From a virus, in IMG/VR virus record IMGVR_UViG_3300029448_000044, positions 1-26,172 of that record: 26,172 nt of DNA, one strand, 5' to 3'. A program made the position numbers and the translations under genes. Positions 13,682 to 23,002 of this stretch are shown piece by piece; the stretch's first letter is position 1, and each line of letters starts with the position of its first letter. The notes beneath the pieces are model-generated. The model had not been told where the DNA came from. It searched no databases and saw only the letters and a list, made by a program, of their open reading frames with translations.

Positions 13682-14737
13682 TTATATAAATCTTGGTTGT
13701 CTTTTATAAGGGTCTCTTACTATACCTCCTGATTGTTTTTTCTTAGGCTGTCTTTCTATTAAAACTTTATCTTTTAATTGTCCATAATCTTGTTTACTTA
13801 AATTTTGTGATAATTTATCTAAATAAGAACTCCATAATCTTTTATTTCTATCTCCTAAAATAACTCTTTTTCCTGCTGGTCCAGTATATCTGTCAGTCAT
13901 ATTATCAACTATTCCTTTAATATCATTTTTTGATGCAGCAGTAGTTAATCCTGGTGCCTTTTTAGGTGATAATCCATTAAAAGTGCTTTCGACTAATAAT
14001 TCTTGTATTGTCTTTGATAAATCTGAAAACTTTTTACCTGTTTGATTTTCATATTCTCCTTTAGTTATTCTTGCTTTTTCTTTGATATCTTGATTAAGAA
14101 TTTTTAATGCATCTTCTTTACTTATAGGAATAAAGTTTCCTTTATCATCTTTAACTTTAATACCATAAACTAATCCACTTTTATATTCTTCTGATGATAA
14201 TTTATGGCCATAACCTATATCATAAGTTTTGTCTAATTTTGGATTTAATTTTGATTCAACAGATAATGATACTGTAGGTATAAATCCTTCAGCACCTGTT
14301 AAAAAATTAGTAAGAGTATTTGATGGATTAAATTGAAACTTTGTAGGTTTCGCTACAGTATCTTCTTGTTTAGTAGTTGTCTCACGAGAACTAAAATCTG
14401 GAATCATTTGACCAGGTGTAGGTTCAATTTTCTTTTTCTCTTGACCTCCAGTAGGTATATCAGGAACAGGCTTTTCTTCTTTTCCAATTAATTTTTTTTG
14501 TTCATCAGATAACATTCCTTCTGTTGAAACAGTACCTAAATTTGTTCTAGGTATAGCCCTAGATAAACTTGCTAAACCTTTTTCTAAATCTCCTATTTGT
14601 TGTACTTGTTTAGGTGTTTTTAGTTCAAATTCAGTACCTACTCCAGGTTGTTTTTGAAGTTGTTCCTCAACACTTTCAGGCATAGTTGATTTAAAAGTAG
14701 GTGATAAAAAACTTAAAAATTTATCTAATGCATTCAT
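13682..14737 (-). CDS. virion-operon protein with GH24-like lysozyme domain
   Basis: A 351-residue protein. Residues 1-135 are polar and low in order (many Pro, Thr, Lys, Glu). Residues 140-310 resemble a T4-type lysozyme: LTGAEGF with the likely catalytic Glu150, the TYDIGYGHKLS turn at 171-181, and GDRNKRLWSSY near 295-305. In T4 lysozyme the turn is YTIGIGH with a catalytic Thr; here an Asp takes that place. The product would cut peptidoglycan, either to let DNA enter or as the endolysin. Location among the virion genes and the long N-terminal arm favour a virion-associated enzyme, but no other hydrolase is in the window. No Cys is present. The C terminus ends in SGGIVRDPYKRQPRFI, an odd tail. 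AAAGGGT precedes the start. Confidence 0.82.
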   Translation of the reverse strand: MNALDKFLSFLSPTFKSTMPESVEEQLQKQPGVGTEFELKTPKQVQQIGDLEKGLASLSRAIPRTNLGTVSTEGMLSDEQKKLIGKEEKPVPDIPTGGQEKKKIEPTPGQMIPDFSSRETTTKQEDTVAKPTKFQFNPSNTLTNFLTGAEGFIPTVSLSVESKLNPKLDKTYDIGYGHKLSSEEYKSGLVYGIKVKDDKGNFIPISKEDALKILNQDIKEKARITKGEYENQTGKKFSDLSKTIQELLVESTFNGLSPKKAPGLTTAASKNDIKGIVDNMTDRYTGPAGKRVILGDRNKRLWSSYLDKLSQNLSKQDYGQLKDKVLIERQPKKKQSGGIVRDPYKRQPRFI

Positions 14738-14749
14738 ATTAATACCCTT

Positions 14750-14956
14750 TCATCTATAAACTCTTACATTTGGATTACTTAAATCTACTTCTACTGGCCT
14801 ACATATTGCTGTATATCTTTGTTTAGTTGCAGGGTTTGCTGGCTGTTTCATTACCCTAGCTGCAAAGTATTTACATCTATTAATATCAGCAAACATCATA
14901 TTACTTTCTTGCTGTGCTTTACCTAGATATATCATCAATAGAAAAACAGTGGTCAT
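14750..14956 (-). CDS. small protein with N-terminal hydrophobic segment
   Basis: A 68-residue protein with a hydrophobic start (TTVFLLMIYLG) that may be a membrane anchor or signal, followed by a small domain with FADINRCKYFAARV and YTAICRPVEVD, so two Cys about 23 residues apart that could form a disulphide in the periplasm. Proteins of this kind occur in marine phages without known role. It overlaps the gene before it by ATGA. A spanin-like or envelope function is possible but not shown. Confidence 0.75.
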   Translation of the reverse strand: MTTVFLLMIYLGKAQQESNMMFADINRCKYFAARVMKQPANPATKQRYTAICRPVEVDLSNPNVRVYR

Positions 14957-15201
14957 TTATCTGCTGCCCTTCTAATCATATCATCTATCTTACTTTCTAG
15001 CCTATCAAATCTTTGCATGAGTTGTGTCATATCATCTTTGACATCTTCTTTAGTAGCATAGTTTAGGGCCATTTGTTCTTTAGCTGCTGCTAATTCATCT
15101 TTAACTTTACTAATAGCAGCAGACGTAGAACGTATCCACCACATAAATCCACCTATTGCCATTGTTAGTATTGCATTCCATATCATTGTCATATCTGCCA
15201 T
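14953..15201 (-). CDS. small membrane-anchored coiled-coil protein
   Basis: An 82-residue protein. An N-terminal membrane span (MIWNAILTMAIGGFMWWIR, residues 5-23) is followed by a charged heptad-like helix (AISKVKDELAAAKEQ and LMQRFDRLESKIDDMI) of coiled-coil character. This layout, one N-terminal span plus coiled coil, is seen in phage holin-like and spanin-like proteins, and in small virion proteins. AGGAGA gives it a clear ribosome site. It follows the giant virion gene after a one-base gap. Confidence 0.76.
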   Translation of the reverse strand: MADMTMIWNAILTMAIGGFMWWIRSTSAAISKVKDELAAAKEQMALNYATKEDVKDDMTQLMQRFDRLESKIDDMIRRAADK

Positions 15202-15202
15202 A

Positions 15203-18200
15203 TTAGTCTCCTATTTTTATATCTGGTAATTTATCTGTTTGTAAAGTTGTACTGTCATATGCTCTTTCTAAAGATAAAAATGAATCTCGAATATTACTAA
15301 TATATGGTGCTATTTCAGGATTATTTTTTCTTATATCTTTAAATATATTCCTATTAAAAGTAGGAACGGTAAATCTTCCTAAGAATAAATTATTTATTTC
15401 TGTATCAGAAAAATTACCTGCAGCTTTTATTTTCTTATCTCTTAATATTTTTTTTATTTGAGATTCAGTCATAAATCCTTTTAAATCATTTATCATTTCA
15501 AATACACCTTGTTGTGCTGCAAACTGTTCTTCAATCGCTTCATTATAATCCTCTAAGATACCTTGTAAAGATAAGTTTTGATTACGATTAGGATTTGTTA
15601 AATCATTATTAATTCTTTTTACAGTAGACTTTAATGTGCCATTTGCATTTCTCATAAGATTACTAACAGCAAAACCAATTTGTTTTTTAGGTTTATAATC
15701 TTGTTCTTTAATACCTAATCTAAAAGGATATAATGCTAATGCCATAGCTTCATCTGCTTTACCAGGAACGCCAGGAAAACCTAACTCTTTAAAAGTTTTA
15801 CTTAACTGAGCAGTATCACCAAAGTAAGAAGGATTTAAAGCATTTCTAATTCTAGTTCCTAACTCACCTCTTCCTAATGGTGTTGATAAAATATTAAATC
15901 CTTTTTCTACAGCAGCATCACCACCAACATCTCTTAATAGTTTTACAAAACCAGGCTCTATTAATTTATATGTACTAGTTAAGTGTCTTATTCTACCTTC
16001 ATCAGTATCTGCCTTGGCATAATTTAAAAATGATAAACCTAATTCTGTTGCCATAGAAGGACTTAAAAAAGGTTCATATGTTTTCTTTACAGCATAAGGA
16101 AATAGCTCATCTAATTTTTCTACTACATCTTCACCACTAGCTGCTGCCATCATCAAAGGTGTTATAATATCTAATACATATTGGTCTGGATTATTATAAG
16201 ACAAGTCTGTAATACCATATGTATCATTACCTTCTTTATCTTTACCTTTAGGTCTTATCTGTAAGGCATGATACTTGGCCCAATCTGGTTGTGTTTTTCT
16301 AGCACCAGGTTCTACTTTATCAGTGCCCATAACTTGATTGTATGTATAAGCAGCCACAGTAGGTAAAGCAGCCATTGTAATCTGTGATTTAAGTCTTTCA
16401 ACACCAGCTATTTGTAATGCCTTATTACCAGTCTCAAAACCTTCTCGTAATTCTTGTGCACCTAGTTTTAATATCTGATATTTATTACGTAAGTTCTCTG
16501 CAGGAAAAGCAGTAAAGGCACCAAGGATAGGTATATCTCTCATCTTTTCTAATATCTTTGGAACTCTATCATATACAGGAATAATATTTAATGTCTTACC
16601 TGCTGCCTCTTCAAATAACATATCATCATCAAATTTTTTAAAGTTTTTAGCAGGTAATGGAACACCAAAGTTCTCTGAAAATTCTATACGTTTTAACTGT
16701 TTTGCCTCTGGACTAAGATTATTAAAAATAGATTGAGCTCTTCCTCTCTCTCCAAGTAATGTCATAATCTTACCAACATCATCTGTACCAGTATATGTTC
16801 TTTCTGCTTTTCTAGATATCTTTTTACCAATACCTGTTCTTTCTAATGAAGCAATACCACCAGATGATAAATCTAAAAATCTTCTACCTAAAAAACCAGC
16901 AAGACCTTTTTCATCTTCTATTTTTCTAGCATCAGCTAATCTACCAAGTATCTGATTAATCTCAACATTAGTAGCAGTAACACCCAATCTACTTGCAATT
17001 TGTTTAAGTTTTTCAAATCCTTCTTTATCTGTTTTAGCATTATATGCATACTTAGGAATAGAACGAAGGTTACCAGCAGATGCAACATATTGGGGCACGC
17101 CCATAATATTTCTTATGTGACCATAAGGATTATAAACAGTAACACCTTTTTTTAAGTAACCGTTAGCACCAGAAAATAAACTACCTAACATTGAATTACC
17201 AAACACAGGCTTAGTATCTGTTAATACTCTTAATTTATTTGCCACTTCTCTAGGTACAAATAATTGTCCTAGCTCTGGATTAAATACATCAGTTCTAGCT
17301 AACCTTATACCTGCCTCAGTTGATTCTTTAGTGCCTACTAGAGGAACCATATCTTCATTAGGCCTAGCTTTAATAGCCTCTGCCAAGGCAACATCTTTAT
17401 CACCGGTAACTTTAATAGCAATACCTCTACCTAGTAAACTTTTACCTACTTGGTCTGCAACTAAAATATCAGATATAGGGTCAGTAATAGCTCCTATAGT
17501 TTCTGTTGCTCGTATTGCAGGACTAGCATTAATGCCCCATATTTTTTGTAATATAGGATTAATATCTTTTCTCTTTTTTAATCCACCAAACTTAGTAGCT
17601 TTTTTTGTAGGATAAAAAGAATTATAAACTTGTTTCTCTACAAAGTTATTGATTAACTTATCTTGTGCATCAACATCTAACTTGCCTTCTCTTAAAGGTG
17701 TAAATGTTTTCTTTAGCTCTCCGGTTTCTTCTACCTTACCAGTTGCTTTATTCATTTTACCTTTACGTATACCAAGCTGAACTTGTAAATCTTTATTTAC
17801 TTTAGCATCATCTTTTAATTGTTTTAATAAATCATCATTAACTTCATATCTTCTCCAAAACTCAAAAGGTATTTGAGCTCCTTTGTTTTGACTTCTACTA
17901 TAGACTCTTTTCATATAATTATCAGGGTCTATTTTATATATGCTTTGTATCTTTTCACTTTGTGGGTCTGTATATTCAAATACTTTTTTATAGACTCTTT
18001 TTTTCAAATCTACAAATTGTTTAACAGCATTATACATTCCTTCATCAGCTTCTTGTAAGTCTCTTAACGCTACAGTGTTACCTTCCATAGCATCATTTAC
18101 TAAATCTCTTTTTACTGAATCATCTTGTACAAATCTATTTTCATTGATTCTAATATTATCTACTATGTTTTCTGTATCTGTTTTTATTTCTTTAAATACA

Positions 18201-19033
18201 GCACGACCTCTTTCAAAGTTTCTTTGAGTAATATCATCTACTCCCCCAAAGGGCAGTAAATAATTTTTAATTCTATTAATATACTGTGCAGCTTGCTCAC
18301 CAGCTTTTGTACTTTTAGTTAAATTACCAACACCTTTAACACCTTCAATACCAGCTTTACCAATACCATATAAACCAACACCAGCTACAGGACTAGCTAT
18401 GCCTTCAATTGTACCTTGTGCCAAAGCCGAACCTATATCAAATTTACCAGGCTCTCTTCTGCCTATTGCCATATCTACATCTTGACCTTTTAAATTTTGT
18501 GCAACACCTCCAGCTCCAGCAATAGTCCCTTCAGCAGCTAAAGTTTTAGCAAAGGCTTTTCTTTGTTGATTCTTTGTTATATTTTTTACTTTAGCTTGTA
18601 GTAATTTTTTTACGTTTGCCTTTACTGTTTCTTTACCAGCTTGTGTAGCAATAGTACCTGTACCGGCTGTAAATACACCTGCTAAGATTGAAATTAAATT
18701 TGTAGGGTCAGTAACACCTGCCACTAAATAATCTTTAAGTAAATCTGATGTAGGTGCTGCACCTTCTTTACCAATAGTAGGTAATTGTTCTACTTTAGTT
18801 ACAGCATTTGCATAAGACTGTTTATCAGCCTCTGACATATCTTTGACATTATCACCAATAACAAATGTAGAGGCAAGATTAGTATCAAAGTATCTTTTGT
18901 TAGTAAGAAATCTATCTAGTATATCTTTTCTATTATTACTAACATTAATACCTTGAGCTTGAAGTGAATTCCAAGCATCATTAAGAAACGCATCATCTCT
19001 TAATAGAGAGTCATATGTAACTTTTTCTGTCAT
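15203..19033 (-). CDS. giant internal/ejection virion protein
   Basis: At 1,276 residues it is the largest gene of the window. The N-terminal quarter has Gly/Ala-rich amphipathic segments (about 101-130 and 168-240) that could insert in membranes; the rest is mostly charged, helical sequence. No lysozyme, protease or other enzyme motif was recognised. Size, lack of Cys and position in the virion operon resemble T7 gp16-like internal proteins that leave the capsid and help form the channel for DNA entry; this role is inferred from context. There is no strong ribosome site: its ATG overlaps the stop of the gene before it by one base (TAATG), so it probably depends on coupled translation. Confidence 0.8.
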   Translation of the reverse strand: MTEKVTYDSLLRDDAFLNDAWNSLQAQGINVSNNRKDILDRFLTNKRYFDTNLASTFVIGDNVKDMSEADKQSYANAVTKVEQLPTIGKEGAAPTSDLLKDYLVAGVTDPTNLISILAGVFTAGTGTIATQAGKETVKANVKKLLQAKVKNITKNQQRKAFAKTLAAEGTIAGAGGVAQNLKGQDVDMAIGRREPGKFDIGSALAQGTIEGIASPVAGVGLYGIGKAGIEGVKGVGNLTKSTKAGEQAAQYINRIKNYLLPFGGVDDITQRNFERGRAVFKEIKTDTENIVDNIRINENRFVQDDSVKRDLVNDAMEGNTVALRDLQEADEGMYNAVKQFVDLKKRVYKKVFEYTDPQSEKIQSIYKIDPDNYMKRVYSRSQNKGAQIPFEFWRRYEVNDDLLKQLKDDAKVNKDLQVQLGIRKGKMNKATGKVEETGELKKTFTPLREGKLDVDAQDKLINNFVEKQVYNSFYPTKKATKFGGLKKRKDINPILQKIWGINASPAIRATETIGAITDPISDILVADQVGKSLLGRGIAIKVTGDKDVALAEAIKARPNEDMVPLVGTKESTEAGIRLARTDVFNPELGQLFVPREVANKLRVLTDTKPVFGNSMLGSLFSGANGYLKKGVTVYNPYGHIRNIMGVPQYVASAGNLRSIPKYAYNAKTDKEGFEKLKQIASRLGVTATNVEINQILGRLADARKIEDEKGLAGFLGRRFLDLSSGGIASLERTGIGKKISRKAERTYTGTDDVGKIMTLLGERGRAQSIFNNLSPEAKQLKRIEFSENFGVPLPAKNFKKFDDDMLFEEAAGKTLNIIPVYDRVPKILEKMRDIPILGAFTAFPAENLRNKYQILKLGAQELREGFETGNKALQIAGVERLKSQITMAALPTVAAYTYNQVMGTDKVEPGARKTQPDWAKYHALQIRPKGKDKEGNDTYGITDLSYNNPDQYVLDIITPLMMAAASGEDVVEKLDELFPYAVKKTYEPFLSPSMATELGLSFLNYAKADTDEGRIRHLTSTYKLIEPGFVKLLRDVGGDAAVEKGFNILSTPLGRGELGTRIRNALNPSYFGDTAQLSKTFKELGFPGVPGKADEAMALALYPFRLGIKEQDYKPKKQIGFAVSNLMRNANGTLKSTVKRINNDLTNPNRNQNLSLQGILEDYNEAIEEQFAAQQGVFEMINDLKGFMTESQIKKILRDKKIKAAGNFSDTEINNLFLGRFTVPTFNRNIFKDIRKNNPEIAPYISNIRDSFLSLERAYDSTTLQTDKLPDIKIGD

Positions 19034-21222
19034 TATTGATTTCTTTTTGTAGTAATTGTTTTACTTAAGCCAGAAGCTGTTTGATTATTAGAGGTTTGAG
19101 CTGTTGTAGTACCCATAATCTTTTGAATAGCTTCTAAATCATAATTAACAGCTTCTGGTAATATGGTACCTGCTCTAACTTCTTTTAATATTTGAGCTTT
19201 TCTTTCTGCATCATTATAAGCAGTGCTTGTTAAAATTTCTTCTACTCTTTGTATAGATGCTGCCATTCTATTAATGCCAGTTAATGCTAATTGATATTTA
19301 GATTGTATTTCTTTTGTTACTAATTCACGTTCTGCTCTACTTATTCTACCTTCTTCAAAAGCAGTATTAATAGCTTGTGTTGATAAATTAAATTGGTCTT
19401 TCAAATTAGAATCAATAACATCTAACTCTTTTGTATTTAATTTAGCAAGGTCCGATTGAAAATCTTTAATAGAAGCCATTGCCTCTTGACCACCAGTAGT
19501 CAAGTCTGCCAAAAATCCTCCACCAGTACCACTGCCTTGTGTTAGACCTCTTCCTAGACCCATTAGAAAATCAACTTTAGCTTGTGCTTTAAGTGCATCT
19601 TTACTTGCACCAATGTTATTTAATCTAGCATTTTTAGATTCTTCTAATGATTTACTAAAATTACTGATATTAGTCTTTAAACTTTCTATAGCTGCTTTTT
19701 CATCAGCATATAAATTACCTATTTGTTTAGCAGTTTCAACGCCACCATAACTATCTAACACAGATGAATCTTGTGCAGTTCCTGTATCTGTACCTGTACC
19801 CTGATTAGTTACTGTACCTTGATTAGTGCCTGTTACTGTGCTAGTTGAGTCTGGACCTATAACAGGTGAGTTATCTGCTAATATACTTTGTAGAGTATTA
19901 TATGTTGCCTGGTCTTGTTTGAATTGGTCTAAATTAGGTTGGTCAAACTCTCTTTCTCTTTTTTGCCTACCAAGAGTACCTTCTAATTGTGCTTGTCTTG
20001 CTAGTTGTCTGTCAGTAGGTCTTACCATACTTTTAAGTCCTTCTACAACTCTACCTGGAATTGTAGATACATCTAAAGATTCAACTGGCTTTACATCTAC
20101 ACCTGGAACATCTAAAGGCTCAACAGGTTTTAATTTTAAACTTCTTAAAAAATCAAGAATAGCACCTGCTTCTTCATCAGTGCCTACATCTGAAACTCCA
20201 GACATTGGAGAAACATCTTGCATAGTTTGTTGTAATATTTGACTACCTTGTTGTCTTTTAACCACAGGTAAACTTGCTAGGCCTTTACTAATACCTCCAC
20301 CTTCTTTAGAAAATAAACCTACATTCTTAGCACCTTGATAAGTACCTAGTGCTGTAGTAGCAGTTCCTAGTGCTTGTGATAATGGGCTAGGTCTATATGG
20401 TTGTGGTGCATATTCTACACTACCTTGACTAATTGGTGTACCAGCTACTAAGGCCTGATACTGTCCTAATTGTTGCTCTGGAAACTGTCTTTCTTGTAAA
20501 AATCTTTGATATGCTTCATCCAATAACTGTTGTTGTCTTTGCTGTTGTTCTTTACCTACAGCCTCTAATGCACCTAACTCTCTAGTCTGTGCACCAAACT
20601 GTCCTGTAGCTAAACCAGTAAGACCTTCAGCAGCTTGTGCCTCTCTAGCTTTTTGTTGTCTAAAAGCATCTTGTGCTGATTGAAAGGCTTGTTGTTGTCC
20701 TCTAGTTTGTATATCAGCTAATAATCTAGCTTGGTCTGCAAGGGTTTGAGCTTCTAACATAGTACCTCTCGTACCACCAAAAGCTCCTGCTCCTATTTGA
20801 GCTTGTCTAATTTTAGGTAATGTTTCTCTTTCAAATGCTTCTTGAGCTTGTCTTTTCTCAACATCAATCACAGCTTGTTGATAAGGAGACATATATTCTT
20901 CTAATGCTTCAGCAGTTGGTCTCTCAGAAATACCTCTTACTAAACCTTTAGCCTCTTCAAATACTGGAGCTTGCGTTCCTACTAAACCTGCAATACCTTC
21001 TTGAGCTGCTTGTTGTTGAGCAGTAACATCAGCTAATGTTTGTCCTTCATAAGGTACAAAACCTTCTTCAGTTCTTTGTTTATATAGTGCCTGTCCTTTA
21101 CCTAATATGTCTTTGAGAAAAGGTGCTATCTCTTCTGCTATTTTAGGTTCAGTAATTGATGCAGGTATAACCTGTGCTGGTTGACTTTTAGTAATACCTA
21201 GTAAAGATGATAATATACTCAT
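19033..21222 (-). CDS. large Gln/Ala-rich internal virion protein
   Basis: A 729-residue protein. The N-terminal half is helical and very rich in Gln, Ala and Glu (YMSPYQQAVIDVEKRQAQEA near residue 109; then repeated AQ and QQQ runs) and contains the QIGAGAFGGTRG motif seen in marine phage virion proteins, also the FLQERQFPEQQLGQY motif. The middle has two near copies of a KPVEPLDV-type segment and a Thr/Gly/Asn-rich linker (about residues 458-485) that looks flexible. The C-terminal part is helical again. It has no Cys. A DNA-ejection or internal core role is inferred from the neighbours. It has a strong GAGGAGGAG ribosome site and shares one base with both adjacent genes. Confidence 0.8.
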   Translation of the reverse strand: MSILSSLLGITKSQPAQVIPASITEPKIAEEIAPFLKDILGKGQALYKQRTEEGFVPYEGQTLADVTAQQQAAQEGIAGLVGTQAPVFEEAKGLVRGISERPTAEALEEYMSPYQQAVIDVEKRQAQEAFERETLPKIRQAQIGAGAFGGTRGTMLEAQTLADQARLLADIQTRGQQQAFQSAQDAFRQQKAREAQAAEGLTGLATGQFGAQTRELGALEAVGKEQQQRQQQLLDEAYQRFLQERQFPEQQLGQYQALVAGTPISQGSVEYAPQPYRPSPLSQALGTATTALGTYQGAKNVGLFSKEGGGISKGLASLPVVKRQQGSQILQQTMQDVSPMSGVSDVGTDEEAGAILDFLRSLKLKPVEPLDVPGVDVKPVESLDVSTIPGRVVEGLKSMVRPTDRQLARQAQLEGTLGRQKREREFDQPNLDQFKQDQATYNTLQSILADNSPVIGPDSTSTVTGTNQGTVTNQGTGTDTGTAQDSSVLDSYGGVETAKQIGNLYADEKAAIESLKTNISNFSKSLEESKNARLNNIGASKDALKAQAKVDFLMGLGRGLTQGSGTGGGFLADLTTGGQEAMASIKDFQSDLAKLNTKELDVIDSNLKDQFNLSTQAINTAFEEGRISRAERELVTKEIQSKYQLALTGINRMAASIQRVEEILTSTAYNDAERKAQILKEVRAGTILPEAVNYDLEAIQKIMGTTTAQTSNNQTASGLSKTITTKRNQ

Positions 21223-22808
21223 TATACACTCCTCCTCATTCTATCTAATGTTGCTAGACCATCTATTTCATTTTGTTGTTTCTTTTGTCCTGTTGCTGCC
21301 ATTCGAATATCTTTTACTGTTTCATCCATAATCTCTGCACCTTCATCTGGATTACCATTACCTAGTAAAGACATTGTATTAGCATCTACCACATACTCTT
21401 TAGGACTTACTGCTAATGTTGCCACTTGCTGGCCATTTTCTCGCTCTATGATAGGCATATATACATTATCTTGCATTCCACCACCTTGTCCTTCTACCAT
21501 GCCTGAGAACTCTTTATATCGAACATCAAGGCCATTTGGTGACATATCATTAGCAGGCATGCCTCCATATGCCATACCTATTAAACCACCTGATGCATTT
21601 AGCACTGGGTCTACTCTTTCATAACCTAATCTAACACCAGATGCTTTTTTTTCACCACCAGGTCCAAAGCCTTGTGATGCTGCTTGTATTCTAGCTAAAG
21701 CTAATGTATATGGTATTCTTTTACCAGTTTCTATATCTATATAAAATGCACCTTGCTCATCAAACCCACTGCTAAGATTTGCAGATGCTAATTGGTCTGG
21801 TGTAAACTGTTGTACTGGTTGTTGTCCTCCTAGTAAAGATAAAGCTGTTGAACCTAATGCTACTTTACCTAGAGTACTTTCTGGTATTAAATTAGCTAAT
21901 TTATCTAATCCTGGAACTTCTCTAGTTAAAAGTGTTCCTGCTTCATCTACTCCAGAACCAGGTAAAGAGTCTGATATTCTTTGTCCAAGAGTCCTATCAG
22001 TTAAAACTTGGTCTTGTATTACAGGTGTTGAGCCTCCTCCAATACCACTACCAGGATATACAGCTTTAGTTATATCTCCTACATCTCCATAACTTCTAAA
22101 TGCAGTATCAGCAGCAGTATTAATACCTGTCTTTCCAACATTAGCAAGTTGGTCTGTAATTTGTGAACCATAAGTAGCTGAACCTATATCTGGTGCAGCA
22201 CCTCCAACTGCAAATTCAGGACTAACAGGATTAGCTCTAGCAAAATCTGTATAACTAGATGAATCAGTAGGTAGTGTTTTACCAGAAGCTCCTGTGCCTT
22301 GACCAAATAATTTACCACCAGCATATGTCAATGCAGCAGCAGTAGCACCTCTTCTAAATGCTTCTTCTGGGTCATCTCCAGCAATTAATGAACTTAATCC
22401 AGCAGCTCCTCCATACAATGCAGGTTTACTTAATGCTGCTAATTTTGGAATTAATGTAGGTGCAAAATATCCTAATGCTAAAGGTAAAGCAATTCTACCT
22501 ATAGGTGATTTAGCAACATTACGAACACCTTTTGTAACTCCTCTAACAGCTTTACTTATACCTTTTCCAATAGATTTAAATGGTCTTGTAATAGTTTTTA
22601 AAAAACCACCACCAAATGCTTGTACTACAGGCAAGGACATAAGACCTGTATTCATCATCATAGGTTGCATTTCATATTGCATATTTCTATCTATTCTCTC
22701 TTGACCAACCATATCTTGTAATAAACTTAACCTTTCCATACCGGTAGGTTCTGGTTGTTGTAATTCATCTCGAAACATAATTAAATCTTGTAGTCCTTGT
22801 TGCTGCAT
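21222..22808 (-). CDS. virion protein with Gly-rich membrane-active segments and tape-measure-like C terminus
   Basis: A 528-residue protein. Residues about 70-100 hold a basic amphipathic stretch (repeated Gly-Lys, KSIGKGISKAVRGVTKGV), followed by hydrophobic Gly/Ala segments (IALPLALGYFAPTLI, ALYGGAAGLSSLIAG, AATAAALTYAGGKLFG) able to interact with membranes. The C-terminal 100 residues carry ASGGLIGMAYGG, SGMVEGQGGGMQDNVYMPI and VSPKEYVVDANTMSLLGNG, matching a motif (roughly G-E-F/Y-V-V-x-A followed by L-G-N-G) common at the ends of phage tail or tape-measure-like proteins. No Cys is present. It is likely packaged in the virion and exported during infection. AAGGAAAG precedes its ATG. Confidence 0.8.
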   Translation of the reverse strand: MQQQGLQDLIMFRDELQQPEPTGMERLSLLQDMVGQERIDRNMQYEMQPMMMNTGLMSLPVVQAFGGGFLKTITRPFKSIGKGISKAVRGVTKGVRNVAKSPIGRIALPLALGYFAPTLIPKLAALSKPALYGGAAGLSSLIAGDDPEEAFRRGATAAALTYAGGKLFGQGTGASGKTLPTDSSSYTDFARANPVSPEFAVGGAAPDIGSATYGSQITDQLANVGKTGINTAADTAFRSYGDVGDITKAVYPGSGIGGGSTPVIQDQVLTDRTLGQRISDSLPGSGVDEAGTLLTREVPGLDKLANLIPESTLGKVALGSTALSLLGGQQPVQQFTPDQLASANLSSGFDEQGAFYIDIETGKRIPYTLALARIQAASQGFGPGGEKKASGVRLGYERVDPVLNASGGLIGMAYGGMPANDMSPNGLDVRYKEFSGMVEGQGGGMQDNVYMPIIERENGQQVATLAVSPKEYVVDANTMSLLGNGNPDEGAEIMDETVKDIRMAATGQKKQQNEIDGLATLDRMRRSV

Positions 22809-23002
22809 TATACTTTCCTTCTGTCCATATAGTTTGATTGTGCTTTTGTTTGGTCTGCATGAAAATTATTACTGACATCACGTAAAGGTTCTATCTTTTG
22901 TTTTTGACTGTAGATACCTTTCATTAATCCAGTTTTACCTTGATTAATATTCTGAATGTAATTGCTAGTATTAACTAAATTAAAATAATCTTTTGTATCC
23001 AT
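22808..23002 (-). CDS. small virion-operon protein of unknown function
   Basis: A 64-residue polar protein rich in Asn, Gln and Lys, with no membrane span or known motif (it begins MDTKDYFNLVNTSNYIQNIN and ends in NYMDRRKV). It shares one base with each neighbouring gene through TAATG junctions, which is the main evidence that it is real. Its place between the tail-hub region and the large internal proteins suggests a minor virion part or assembly factor. Confidence 0.68.
   Translation of the reverse strand: MDTKDYFNLVNTSNYIQNINQGKTGLMKGIYSQKQKIEPLRDVSNNFHADQTKAQSNYMDRRKV

Noticed and set aside
17331-17615. Plus-strand open frame inside the giant virion gene
   Set aside because: It is fully covered by the 1,276-residue minus-strand gene, has no ribosome site and shows low-complexity shadow composition.
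19826-20242. Plus-strand 138-codon frame opposite the 729-residue virion gene
   Set aside because: It mirrors the repeat-rich minus-strand coding region, and its Ser/Thr/Pro/Cys-rich text looks like an antisense shadow.
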